Positions 7,929 to 15,154 of a DNA stretch of 30,943 nt are shown one piece after another; within the stretch, counting starts at the first letter, position 1, and each line of letters begins with the position of its first letter. The position numbers and the translations under genes are program-made. Source of the DNA: Actinomycetota bacterium (GTDB lineage Bacteria; Actinomycetota; Thermoleophilia; UBA2241); NCBI GenBank assembly GCA_003157715.1, contig PMKK01000196.1:3085-34027 (forward strand). Direction: 5' to 3'. The notes below the pieces were generated by a model. The model saw only the letters and a list, made by a program, of their open reading frames with translations, searched no databases and was not told where the DNA came from.

Positions 7929-8499
7929 GAGGGGCTCCTTGAAGTTGATGACACGGCACGGACTCGAACGACCGCGCTTGGGCCGTGGCGCTCGCGAGCT
8001 TGTCGCCGTCGAGCGCCGCCCGCAGTCGCCGGCGAGCCCGAAAGAGGCGCAGCGCCACGCTGGCCTGTGAGCAGCCGAGGATCGCGGCGATATCGGCACG
8101 CTCCAGGCCCTCCCATGCAACGAGCAGAAGCACCTCGCGATCTCGCTCGGGCAACGCCCGGAGAAGCTGCCAAAGACGATCGTCGCCGGTGTCTGGTTGC
8201 GAGAAGTCGGCCGCCCCGCGGACCTCGCGCTCTGCCGCATCGAGCGACTCGCGCTGCACGCGACGCCGCTCGCTGCGCTGCATGTTCAGGCGCACGTTGC
8301 GCGCGACGCCAAGCAGCCAGGGCAGTGGCGAATCTCGAGGGATGTCCTCGAGCCGTCGCCAGGCGACGAGAAAGGTCTCGCTGACTACGTCGTCGGCGAG
8401 CGCCGGATCTCGTCGCCACGCGTACACTCGCACCGCCGCGTAGTGAGCATCGTAGAGGCGGTTGAACCCAACTTTCCACCTCTTGCGGTCGAACTGCAT
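7921..8499 (-). CDS. RNA polymerase sigma factor, ECF subfamily
   Basis: 192 aa. Sigma region 2 spans about residues 12-80, including the aromatic/acidic helix with AWRRLEDIP and the arginine-rich end of region 2. Sigma region 4 spans about 110-163, with a LPERDREVLLL-type helix and a recognition helix around 140-152. The start is placed at the ATG at 8499 because it has an excellent ggaggaggg just upstream and gives the usual ECF length; the frame stays open to 8640, but that extension is Pro/Arg-rich and not sigma-like. It directs RNA polymerase to a small stress or envelope regulon. The next gene overlaps by 8 nt and encodes a membrane partner, the normal arrangement for a signal-controlled ECF pair. 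The target promoter cannot be read from this window. Confidence 0.92.
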   Translation of the reverse strand: MQFDRKRWKVGFNRLYDAHYAAVRVYAWRRDPALADDVVSETFLVAWRRLEDIPRDSPLPWLLGVARNVRLNMQRSERRRVQRESLDAAEREVRGAADFSQPDTGDDRLWQLLRALPERDREVLLLVAWEGLERADIAAILGCSQASVALRLFRARRRLRAALDGDKLASATAQARSFESVPCHQLQGAPHE

Positions 8500-8689
8500 A
8501 TCCCTCCTCCGTCGCAGTGGATGCTTCCACATGTCACTGTCCGCGGCGATGTGTCTGCTTTCGGGCGGCACGGTGACCGAGGGCGGGAAGCAAGGAATGG
8601 GACCATTCAAGACCACTCGGGGTACACAGACGCCCGCCACTCGTTGCTTAGACGGCGATGGGACTCACGCTCGTCCAGACAGGCACGGC

Positions 8690-8887
8690 CTAGGGCAGAG
8701 TCAGGCACCCCACGGCGATCAGCAGCGACGTCGTCACCACGGGTGCGATGAGGGTCGCGGGGCGGACGTCATGCCACGAATGGCAGCTCACCCACGCGAC
8801 GAGCGCGAGCTGCGCGATCGCCGCCGCGAGAAAGAACAGGCCGAGCGTCGAGCTCAGGACACCTACCGGGCTGATCCAGGCACTCAT
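8690..8887 (-). CDS. Small two-helix membrane protein (65 aa)
   Basis: Starts at the ATG at 8887 with ggaga 6 nt upstream; the frame is open further upstream, but the added sequence overlaps the nitroreductase gene and is not protein-like. Two hydrophobic segments (about residues 10-33 and 46-64) are separated by a short loop with His-Asp-Arg. There is no recognised domain. It begins 16 nt after the nitroreductase stop and is transcribed in the same direction, so it is probably the last gene of the TetR-flavodoxin-nitroreductase operon. It might anchor or accompany the redox proteins at the membrane, but that is inference. Confidence 0.6.
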   Translation of the reverse strand: MSAWISPVGVLSSTLGLFFLAAAIAQLALVAWVSCHSWHDVRPATLIAPVVTTSLLIAVGCLTLP

Positions 8888-8903
8888 GGCTCTCCGTCTC
8901 CGA

Positions 8904-9662
8904 TCACGATCGCCCCAACAGGAAGGAACCGACGTAGTGGTGGCCGGCGGGCGCATGGTCCGGCATGTCCGGCAGCCGCACGAACGTGGCCGACTTTCCG
9001 AAATGCTGCGCGGCTACGGAGAGGTGACAGAAGGCCACGCCCATGTCGATCTCATCGATGCGGCCGAAGAGCTTCGATCGAAGCCCCCGTCTGGTCACGC
9101 AGTACGCGTTGATGGTGTCCTCATCGCCGCTGAAGAACCACGGCTGCGACGAGGACGGGGCCAGCCGGACGGGCTCGAGAAACGCGTCGGCGATCCGTCC
9201 GTCCGAGATGTCGGCGAGCGGCTTGCGCTTGAATGCGCTGGCACTCGATCTGTGCAGCGGCTCTCGCGCCGTCCCCAGGGCCAGCGCGATGACGAAGGAG
9301 AGCCCGGCGCCGGCTCCCAGATCCCTCGTCGGCTTCGGCCAGCCCTGCCAGCAGCAGCCCAGTCCCACGGAGGAGAGCGAGAGGTCGAGCTGCTGCAGCA
9401 GGTAGCCGGCGTTCAAGAGGTAGTCCGGCTTCTCTTCGGAGAAGGCGGCGACATAATGAGGAGCCTTCACCTGGATCAGGCCGCGCACATCGTCGGGGGC
9501 GACGATCTTCACCATCGTCCTGGTCTCGGGCGTCAGCGGAACAATGGTCGTCAGGAGCTCTGCGATCACCTCCATCTGGGGGGCGAGCAGTGCGGACGGC
9601 TCGAACTTCCTCACCGACTTACGGCGGAAGATCGCACGGTAGAGATCGTCGTTCTTCAGCAT
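8904..9662 (-). CDS. Nitroreductase-family flavoprotein (TM1586-like)
   Basis: 252 aa. The N-terminal FRRKSVRKF segment (about residues 12-20) is the FMN-phosphate-binding start typical of nitroreductases. A central region (about 83-108: NAGYLLQQLDLSLSSVGLG) and a duplicated C-terminal half fit the family in which two nitroreductase half-domains are fused in one chain (TM1586_NiRdase type). Such proteins use FMN to reduce nitro, quinone or enone groups with electrons from NAD(P)H or a partner protein. Here the partner may be the flavodoxin-ferredoxin protein encoded 19 nt upstream in the same operon. The ribosome-binding site is weak, consistent with translational dependence on the upstream gene. 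Substrate unknown. Confidence 0.85.
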   Translation of the reverse strand: MLKNDDLYRAIFRRKSVRKFEPSALLAPQMEVIAELLTTIVPLTPETRTMVKIVAPDDVRGLIQVKAPHYVAAFSEEKPDYLLNAGYLLQQLDLSLSSVGLGCCWQGWPKPTRDLGAGAGLSFVIALALGTAREPLHRSSASAFKRKPLADISDGRIADAFLEPVRLAPSSSQPWFFSGDEDTINAYCVTRRGLRSKLFGRIDEIDMGVAFCHLSVAAQHFGKSATFVRLPDMPDHAPAGHHYVGSFLLGRS

Positions 9663-9681
9663 GGTCTCGGGCTGGGCTGGG

Positions 9682-10509
9682 TCACGAGGTCATGGGCACA
9701 GGCTCGGCGCGCACGCCCGCTGGTCTGGTTGGGCTCCTGTAGTCGCCAAGGGGGCCTTTGTACCTGGTGACGCCGACGGTTCTCTCTCCCGCCTGGATGG
9801 CAGCCGCCGGGCAGCTGTAGAAGCATCGCAGGCACTGAGCGCACTTCGTTCCGAACACGATCGCCCCGTCGACCTCCGCGATGTTGCCGGTCGGGCAGAT
9901 CCTGACGCAGAGCGAGCAATGGGAGCACGCCGCATCGACAAAGGCGTTCTTCGAGAAGGACTGCAGCTGGTGCGCAATGAAGAGCCCGTTGAGCCGCGAA
10001 CCCAGCACAGCGCTCGCCAGACTGAACGTGCCAAGCCTCGTCGGCTCGTCCGTCAGACCGGCACAGAACCGCCTCACTTTGCTCTCCGCTCGAGAGACCA
10101 TCCTGGCGATCGGCTGCTCCGTGACATCGACGCCCGCCGGATTGACGTGGGGCATCCTGACGCCACAGTAGGCGATCGGCACGAAACCTTTGGCGGTCAG
10201 TAGCCTGGCAGCCCTCTTCTCGGCCCCGAGCGACAGACCGCCGAAGGTCGAGAAGAGGACCAACTTCTTCCCAGAGACTCTGGGCAGTCTGTCGATGAAA
10301 TCCGCTACCGGTCGAGGAATGCCGTACCCGTGGACCGGATAGCCAACGATGACTGTGTCGTAGCGATCGACCTGCGGGCGTTCGACGAAGTCCATGGCAC
10401 TCACCGTGACCGACACGCCGTCGAGCGAGCGCAGACCGTTCTCGACGAGCCTCGCGACAAACTCGGTGTTGCCGGTGCCCGAGAAGTAGAACAAGGCGGC
10501 TCGCCGCAT
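9682..10509 (-). CDS. Flavodoxin-2[4Fe-4S] ferredoxin fusion (EFR1-type)
   Basis: 275 aa. The N-terminal flavodoxin domain carries the FMN phosphate loop FSGTGNT (residues 9-15) and a second flavin loop near 88-93. The C-terminal ferredoxin domain has two CxxCxxCxxxC motifs: C195/C198/C201/C205 and C223/C226/C229/C233, each followed by Pro. This is the layout of EFR1-family proteins, which shuttle electrons between FMN and iron-sulfur clusters and are most frequent in anaerobes. The ATG at 10509 follows gggaagg. It starts 14 nt after the TetR stop and is followed 19 nt later by the nitroreductase gene. The likely role is electron delivery to that nitroreductase, an inference from the operon. 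Confidence 0.92.
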   Translation of the reverse strand: MRRAALFYFSGTGNTEFVARLVENGLRSLDGVSVTVSAMDFVERPQVDRYDTVIVGYPVHGYGIPRPVADFIDRLPRVSGKKLVLFSTFGGLSLGAEKRAARLLTAKGFVPIAYCGVRMPHVNPAGVDVTEQPIARMVSRAESKVRRFCAGLTDEPTRLGTFSLASAVLGSRLNGLFIAHQLQSFSKNAFVDAACSHCSLCVRICPTGNIAEVDGAIVFGTKCAQCLRCFYSCPAAAIQAGERTVGVTRYKGPLGDYRSPTRPAGVRAEPVPMTS

Positions 10510-10523
10510 CAGAACCTTCCCGT

Positions 10524-11165
10524 CTATCGCTCTCGCCCGCCGCTGAGGGTCTCAAGGCACTCCAGCCGCGCCTCGATCAGCGCAAGCTGCTCCGCGAGAG
10601 AGCACGCGCTGCCTTCCGCCTGGCACGAGAGGACGACACCCGTCAGAGCCCCCGCGACCGTGCGGACCTCAAGGTCGTCCGGGGGCCGGTTTAGTCGCTC
10701 CGCCACCAGGCGCGCGAGCAGATCGAGGTTGCGACAGGATTCCTGGCCACTGTGCGTCTGCAGCTCGGGCGTGCGGGCCAGGACCGTGTGACGCTGCTCT
10801 TCGAGGGCGTATTCATCCTCAGTGAGCCGGCCGTACACGTTCTTCAGGGCGTGGCGAAAAGCGAGGATGGGGGACAGCTCCGGCGGCTGCACTCTGAACG
10901 CCTCTATCAGCGGCTGGTCGTACTCATCCTCAAAGAGCAACTCCTCCTTGCTCGAGTAGTAGCGGAAGAATGTTCGAGGGGAGATGTCTATCCCAGCGGC
11001 GATCTGTTCGACCGTCGTCGCCTTGTAGCCCTGCTCAAGGAACAGGCGCAGGGCCTCCGCTTTGATCGTAGCCCGCGTCCTGAGTCTCCTGCGCTCCCGC
11101 AGACTGAGGCCGCCTCGTCTGTCCAGCAGGCAGTGGAAGGAGGATGCCGAAGGGTCCGTCGTCAT
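10524..11165 (-). CDS. TetR-family transcriptional regulator (redox operon)
   Basis: 213 aa from the ATG at 11165. The N-terminal DNA-binding domain is clear: a basic run, then a helix-turn-helix at about residues 50-69 ending in RTFFRYY and SKEELLF. The C-terminal ligand domain is not recognisable. The frame stays open to 11237, but I prefer 11165 because a promoter-like pair (TTGGCA at 11202-11197, TAGCAT at 11178-11173, 18-bp spacer) ends exactly 7 nt before this ATG and no Shine-Dalgarno sequence is present, which fits a leaderless transcript. It is the first gene of a leftward operon with the flavodoxin-ferredoxin, nitroreductase and small membrane protein genes, so it probably represses its own operon in response to an electrophile or other redox-active ligand. 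Confidence 0.87.
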   Translation of the reverse strand: MTTDPSASSFHCLLDRRGGLSLRERRRLRTRATIKAEALRLFLEQGYKATTVEQIAAGIDISPRTFFRYYSSKEELLFEDEYDQPLIEAFRVQPPELSPILAFRHALKNVYGRLTEDEYALEEQRHTVLARTPELQTHSGQESCRNLDLLARLVAERLNRPPDDLEVRTVAGALTGVVLSCQAEGSACSLAEQLALIEARLECLETLSGGRER

Positions 11166-11172
11166 TCGTGAC

Positions 11173-11202
11173 ATGCTATGACAAGACGGCATGCTCTGCC
11201 AA
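11173..11202 (-). promoter_or_regulatory. Putative leaderless promoter of the redox operon
   Basis: On the minus strand, TTGGCA (11202-11197), an 18-bp spacer and TAGCAT (11178-11173) sit 7 nt before the chosen ATG at 11165. Transcription would therefore start at or next to the start codon. This is read from motif and spacing only. Confidence 0.5.
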
Positions 11203-11353
11203 GTGACGCCGGGCTGCATGGCCGCGCAGGGCGCCACACTACGAGGGTGACCTTGCCGTCATGCTGGTGGGCCACTCGACGGGACGCGGCCGCCCCTGCC
11301 CCCGCAACGTTCTCCCTGTGCATGACCGACTTCGAGTCTCCGGTCACTCCTGA

Positions 11354-11848
11354 CTAGGTCGTCACCCGGTAGTGCAGCTGAACAACGTCCCCGAGTCTGG
11401 CAGTTCCATCCAGCCGCAGGCGCGCTTCAGCAGCCCCATCCATGGCCAAGAAGCTGCCACCGTTCATCATCACCGGTTCGATGTTGAGGAAGATCTCGTC
11501 GACCAATCCCTGCGACAGAAAAGCACTGTCGAGCTCAGCTCCGCCACCCACCAGCGCAGTCTCAAAACCTTTGCGTTCGAGGTGATGGAGTGCTTCCTGG
11601 GGGGAGGCGGTGACTCTCGCACCTTCGGCATGCGTGAGACTGCGAGAGACCACGACGACTTCGATGCCTGAGAAGCCCCCGGCAACTCGATCGCGCATCA
11701 CGTCGTACGTCCGTCTCCCGTTGATGAGATTGCCCGTCTTGCCTGCGAGTTGTCCGAAGTCGCCCAGGATCTCAGCCGGGATCGGCTCTTCATCTGCTCG
11801 CGCGAAGCGACCACTGGCAGCAAGCGACACATAGAGAACGGTCTTCAT
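11354..11848 (-). CDS. RibD C-terminal / dihydrofolate-reductase-like NADPH reductase
   Basis: 164 aa. The fold signature of the RibD_C/DHFR-like family is visible: an N-terminal strand KTVLYVSLAASG, a central NGRRTYDVM segment (about residues 43-51) and the nucleotide-binding GGGAEL loop (about 98-103). Actinobacteria carry many such stand-alone reductases of unknown substrate. The ATG at 11848 is chosen because gggaggg lies about 12 nt upstream and the family begins with this strand; upstream extension in frame gives unrelated Arg/Pro-rich sequence. It lies 106 nt after the aldo-keto reductase gene on the same strand, probably in one unit with that gene and the TetR gene. Confidence 0.82.
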   Translation of the reverse strand: MKTVLYVSLAASGRFARADEEPIPAEILGDFGQLAGKTGNLINGRRTYDVMRDRVAGGFSGIEVVVVSRSLTHAEGARVTASPQEALHHLERKGFETALVGGGAELDSAFLSQGLVDEIFLNIEPVMMNGGSFLAMDGAAEARLRLDGTARLGDVVQLHYRVTT

Positions 11849-11954
11849 GGGCTGCACTTCCCTCCCGATCGGTGGATACTCCGTCGTCTCACGCGCTTCA
11901 CTGAAATCCACCGGAGTGTCCCGCGGAGTTGCGGCGCGACCGCGGGGTCGGTCT

Positions 11955-12992
11955 TTACCTTGCCTCAGCCTCGGCGCGGCCGATGCGGCCATGCTCCTCC
12001 TGAGTGAGGCTCCAGCCAAGAACGCCGGCGTTCTCTCGCGCCTGGCGCTCATTCTTGGCGCCGGGGATGGGGATCACGCAGGAGTCGGTGGTCAGGAGCC
12101 AGTTGAGCGCGACCTGGACGATGCTCTTGCCGCGTGCCTCGGCGATCTCCTCGATGACGGCGAACATCGGTTCCAGCGCTCCGAAGCGGAGCTCACGCGG
12201 TTTCGCCAGAAGCCGCCCTGCCAGCGACCCCCGCTCTGGACATTCCTTGAACGGGTCGAGCGCGCCAAGCCGGAAGAACAGCCTCTGGAAGTGCGTCAGC
12301 TTCGCGGCGCCGTGGCGGTACTTGCCGGTGAGGATGCCGACCGCAAGGGGGATGCAGGGGATGAGAGCTACCCGCAGGTCGCGACAGGCATCGAGCACAC
12401 CGTTTGTCTCTGGATAGCGGTGGAGCAGGTTGTAGCTGACTTGGTTCGAGGCCAACGGAACGCCCCGCGCCGCGAGAGACGAGTGGGCCTGATGCATCAG
12501 CGCTGCGTTGAAGTTGGACACGCCCACCGTGCGGATCTTCCCAGCCTGGACCGCGCCGGCCAGGACTTCCATGTACTCATCGATCACCTCAGGCTTGAGG
12601 GCGAAGTGCACTTGGTAGAGATCAATGCGCTCGACGCCCAGGCGCCGCAGGCTGCCGTCCAATGCCTCCTGTATGGAGCGTGCACTGCGGCGTCTGCGGT
12701 TCGGCGAGAACAGGGCGTGGTTGTCGAACTTTGTCGCGATGATGATCTCGCGCCCGTCACGGCGACGAAACTCGCCGAGCAAGCGCTCGGAGTCCCCGCG
12801 GGCGTAGCCCTCGGCCGTGTCGAAGAAGCTGAGTCCCGCGTCCAGGCAGGCGCGGTACGCGGCGAAGAGGTCATCGGCCGCGTAGCGCTTGCCATAGCCG
12901 AGCAGCTTCTCACCCCAGCTGTCGGTCCCGATGCCGATGGCCGGCACCACGAGTCCGGAGGCGCCGAGCTCCCGCTGCCCGGTCTCAGTCAC
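11955..12992 (-). CDS. Aldo/keto reductase
   Basis: 345 aa. A TIM-barrel NADPH-dependent oxidoreductase that reduces aldehydes or ketones. The catalytic tetrad is present: D58 and Y63 (FDTAEGYA), K88 (ATKFD) and H129 (YQVHF). Cofactor-binding features follow: GVSNF at about 157-161, SNQVSYNLL near 180-190 and the C-terminal IPIPGAKN near 305-312. The start is the GTG at 12992 with a modest purine-rich site upstream. It follows a TetR gene by 59 nt, and the gap holds a GAATGAATG motif (13028-13020, minus strand) also found in front of that TetR gene, so co-regulation is likely. Physiological substrate unknown. Confidence 0.93.
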   Translation of the reverse strand: MTETGQRELGASGLVVPAIGIGTDSWGEKLLGYGKRYAADDLFAAYRACLDAGLSFFDTAEGYARGDSERLLGEFRRRDGREIIIATKFDNHALFSPNRRRRSARSIQEALDGSLRRLGVERIDLYQVHFALKPEVIDEYMEVLAGAVQAGKIRTVGVSNFNAALMHQAHSSLAARGVPLASNQVSYNLLHRYPETNGVLDACRDLRVALIPCIPLAVGILTGKYRHGAAKLTHFQRLFFRLGALDPFKECPERGSLAGRLLAKPRELRFGALEPMFAVIEEIAEARGKSIVQVALNWLLTTDSCVIPIPGAKNERQARENAGVLGWSLTQEEHGRIGRAEAEAR

Positions 12993-13012
12993 CCTGCTGC
13001 CTTACTTTCGAT

Positions 13013-13028
13013 GAGTAAGCATTCATTC
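13013..13028 (-). promoter_or_regulatory. Candidate TetR operator upstream of aldo/keto reductase
   Basis: The minus strand reads GAATGAATGCTTACTC. Its first nine bases are identical to the site at 13649-13664 in front of the TetR gene, and the differences are all transitions. It is a degenerate half-palindrome. It lies 21 nt before the GTG start of the reductase. Confidence 0.4.
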
Positions 13029-13051
13029 GTGACGCGGCCAAAGAAAGCACT

Positions 13052-13633
13052 TCATGCTTTGATCGCATCCCACACCGCCTCGAGTTCGGCATCGAGCGCC
13101 TCGTCGCTCACCGGGGAGCCAGAAGCCAGATGCAGCTTGGCCAAAGAAATCACAGCGCCGGCGACGATGGCGCCCAGGACCTCGTTGGGCAGGGGTTTCA
13201 GCAGACCCTCGGCCTTCGCCCGAGCGAAGAACTCCTCGATCGGTCGAGCCAGGTTGAGCCCCTCAGCGCGAGCCTCCGGTCTGATCAGAGGCGAGTTGTC
13301 GCACTGCTCTGCAAAGGACAGTTCATGCGGATGCCCGACACAGTAGTGAATGACGGTGCCGAAGATCTGCTTGAAGCCGTCGCCAGCGGGCGCCCGGGAC
13401 GAGTACACCTGCAGCGCGGCCTGAGCGAGCCGTCGCTTGACCTCGAGATAGAGCGCACTGATGAGGTCTTCCTTGCCCGGAAAGTACCGGTAGATGGTTC
13501 CGACCGCGACGCCGGACTTCTTGGCCACCTGAGACATCGGTGTGCCGTGGAAGCCGCGCGCAGCGACCAGCTCGAGGGTTGCCTCGAGGATGGCCCTCTG
13601 CTTGTCGTCTCTGGGTGAGAGCTTTGATGTCAC
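13052..13633 (-). CDS. TetR-family transcriptional regulator (aldo-keto reductase module)
   Basis: 193 aa from the GTG at 13633, with gaggggga about 8 nt upstream. The N-terminal domain is a textbook TetR helix-turn-helix: AILEATLELVAARGFHGT at about 15-32, then SQVAKKSGVAVGTIYRYF at 34-51 and KEDL after it. The C-terminal ligand-binding part, with several leucine- and alanine-rich helices, gives no specific subfamily. It is immediately upstream of the aldo-keto reductase and RibD-like reductase genes on the same strand. A 16-bp near-palindrome lies 15 nt upstream of its start and a related site lies in front of the reductase, which suggests it controls both. Confidence 0.9.
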   Translation of the reverse strand: MTSKLSPRDDKQRAILEATLELVAARGFHGTPMSQVAKKSGVAVGTIYRYFPGKEDLISALYLEVKRRLAQAALQVYSSRAPAGDGFKQIFGTVIHYCVGHPHELSFAEQCDNSPLIRPEARAEGLNLARPIEEFFARAKAEGLLKPLPNEVLGAIVAGAVISLAKLHLASGSPVSDEALDAELEAVWDAIKA

Positions 13634-13648
13634 GGATCGTCCCCCTCA

Positions 13649-13664
13649 GAATGAATGTTCGTTC
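13649..13664. promoter_or_regulatory. Candidate TetR operator (autoregulatory)
   Basis: GAATGAATGTTCGTTC is a 16-bp imperfect palindrome: 12 of 16 positions are symmetrical, with consensus GAAYGAAYRTTCRTTC. It lies 15 nt upstream of the TetR start at 13633 and shares GAATGAATG with the site at 13013-13028. Confidence 0.45.
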
Positions 13665-14094
13665 GCACGATATGGCATCACGGACTGATGGTCAAGCCGT
13701 CTTCCGGATGAGCGATGTCATGGCGATTCGGCACACGCTGGAGTGACACCTCCAGTCGGCGCTTCAGCCCGTCTCGCAGGTTCGAGAGTTGCCCACAGAG
13801 GTCCACCAAGCGACCGACGTTCGAACCAGCGGCCGCGTGGCGTTCGCGGTCGTTCCTCGCTGAAAGACGATCGCCTTCCTGGCTCGTGCTGATCGCGACG
13901 CGGCACCGGACAGCCCGGCGCGCACCTCGCGCCTCAGACCGCCGACACCTCCACCAGCCGGGCAGACGGATCGCTGTCCAGGACCGAGGAAGTGGAGGCT
14001 CGCGTCGTGCGCTTCGGCCACGGCGACCCATCCACGCAAGGAACCCGCGCGAACTTCGGAGAACGGCGCCTTCGCCACTCCCGAGATGCGTCGA
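13665..14094. other. 430-bp stretch with no supported gene
   Basis: The stretch contains the upstream flank of the TetR gene and the 3' flank of the SDR gene. Several overlapping frames are open on both strands, but none has a ribosome-binding site with a recognisable product. The minus-strand frame ending at 13678 contains one plausibly helical stretch (its last 60 residues), and another minus-strand frame ends at 13934. A decayed gene is possible, but I cannot name one. Confidence 0.4.
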
Positions 14095-15030
14095 TCAGGC
14101 CGATGGCTTGTCGAAGTAGTGGCCCTGCTCGAGATCGGCGATGAGTCCGGGCCGCGTCGGCTCCCATCCCAGCAGCTCGCGTGTCAGCGTGCTGGAGGCG
14201 GGGCTGTCGAGCGCCAGAAAGTCGGCCAGCCATGTGAAGTGCCCGGCCGCGTCGCCGGGGGCGATCGAGACCACCGGGAGGTCCAGGTGCCGCCCGATGA
14301 CCTCGGCGATGTCGCGGATCGGCACGCCTTCGTCGGCCACCGCGTGCAGGGTCGACCCCGCCGGGGCCTTCTCCACAGCAAGGCGGAAGAGGTGCGCGGA
14401 ATCGAGCCGGTGCACCGCGGGCCAACGGCTGGTCCCATCGCCGATGTAGCCGGAGACGCCCTCGTCGCGGGCGACGCCGACGATGGCCGCAAGGAAGCCG
14501 TTGTCTCCGTCGCCGTGATTTGTCGGGGGAAGCCGCACGATCGACGAGCGGACGCCGCGCGAGGCGAGGGAGAGCACGAACTCGGCAGTGGCGTGCCGAG
14601 TCTGTGGACCGCCGCCCATAACCGCCACACCCGGATCGAGGTCGTGCCCGTCCCGTTCGGTCGCCAGCCGCCCGGGCGCAAGGCCCAGCGTCCCGGAAGC
14701 GATGACGAGCGGCCGGTCAGAGCCGGCCAGCGCCTCGCCGAACACCTCGACGGCGCGGCGATCGGCATCGGCGGCGGCCTGGAAGCCGCCCGAGAACGCG
14801 ATATCGTGCTTGAACGCGAGGTGGATCACGCCATCAGACGCAGCGGCCGCGCCGCGCAGGCCGTCGAGATCGTCGAGCGTGCCGCGCCGCACCTCTGCCC
14901 CGGCGGCAGAGAGAGCCGTGGCCGCAGCATCAGAGCGAGCCAGGCCGACGACTTCATGACCGGCGCCGATGAGCTCGGCAGCGACGGCGGAGCCGATCCA
15001 GCCGGACGCACCGGTGACGAATATGCGCAT
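14095..15030 (-). CDS. Atypical extended SDR (NAD-dependent epimerase/dehydratase-like reductase)
   Basis: 311 aa. The N-terminal Rossmann motif TGASGWIG (residues 6-13) and the basic LARSD after strand 2 indicate NAD(P) binding. Later strands carry HLAFKHD, IASGTLGLAPG and the SIVRLPPTNHGDGD segment typical of the atypical extended SDR group. The usual catalytic YxxxK is not visible; the corresponding helix reads TRHATAE, as in many actinobacterial members. The ATG at 15030 has ggaggt 7 nt upstream. It is transcribed divergently from a TetR gene, and the shared region holds two tandem operator-like repeats and an interrupted inverted repeat. It is probably induced when that regulator releases DNA. 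Substrate unknown. Confidence 0.87.
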   Translation of the reverse strand: MRIFVTGASGWIGSAVAAELIGAGHEVVGLARSDAAATALSAAGAEVRRGTLDDLDGLRGAAAASDGVIHLAFKHDIAFSGGFQAAADADRRAVEVFGEALAGSDRPLVIASGTLGLAPGRLATERDGHDLDPGVAVMGGGPQTRHATAEFVLSLASRGVRSSIVRLPPTNHGDGDNGFLAAIVGVARDEGVSGYIGDGTSRWPAVHRLDSAHLFRLAVEKAPAGSTLHAVADEGVPIRDIAEVIGRHLDLPVVSIAPGDAAGHFTWLADFLALDSPASSTLTRELLGWEPTRPGLIADLEQGHYFDKPSA

Positions 15031-15052
15031 GAGAGTACCTCCAGTGGTTGGA

Positions 15053-15086
15053 CTGTCCCGGTTTCAGAGCCTGTGCTCTGGGACAG
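15053..15086 (-). promoter_or_regulatory. Interrupted inverted repeat in the SDR leader
   Basis: CTGTCCC (15053-15059) and AGAGC (15066-15070) pair with GCTCT (15075-15079) and GGGACAG (15080-15086). This gives a 12-bp stem with a 6-nt bulge and a 4-nt loop, in the 5' leader of the SDR gene about 25-55 nt before its start. It could be an RNA hairpin or a protein site. Confidence 0.4.
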
Positions 15087-15090
15087 ATGC

Positions 15091-15139
15091 GATGTCAGTA
15101 ACCGTCATCACTGTATACCCGATGTCGGCGACTGTCATC
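15091..15139. promoter_or_regulatory. Two tandem operator-like palindromes between SDR and TetR genes
   Basis: GATGTC-N7-GTCATC occurs at 15091-15109 and again at 15121-15139, 30 bp apart. Each is an imperfect palindrome (GATG...CATC outer arms), and similarity extends over most of the 30-bp unit. The pair directly precedes the -10 box of the TetR gene and the leader of the SDR gene, as expected for the TetR regulator's own binding sites. Confidence 0.5.
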
Positions 15140-15142
15140 ATG

Positions 15143-15148
15143 TACAAT
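15143..15148 (+). promoter_or_regulatory. -10 box of a probable leaderless TetR promoter
   Basis: TACAAT lies 6 nt before the ATG at 15155, with no room for a ribosome-binding site. The -35 region is occupied by the second tandem palindrome and has no good TTGACA match. Confidence 0.45.
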
Positions 15149-15154
15149 CCGGCT

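Noticed and set aside
7921..8640. Longer start at 8640 for the sigma factor
   Set aside because: The added 47 residues are not sigma-like, while the ATG at 8499 has a near-ideal ribosome-binding site.
11847..13346. 499-codon plus-strand frame across the aldo-keto reductase and TetR genes
   Set aside because: It runs antisense through two genes with conserved catalytic and DNA-binding motifs and has no domain of its own.
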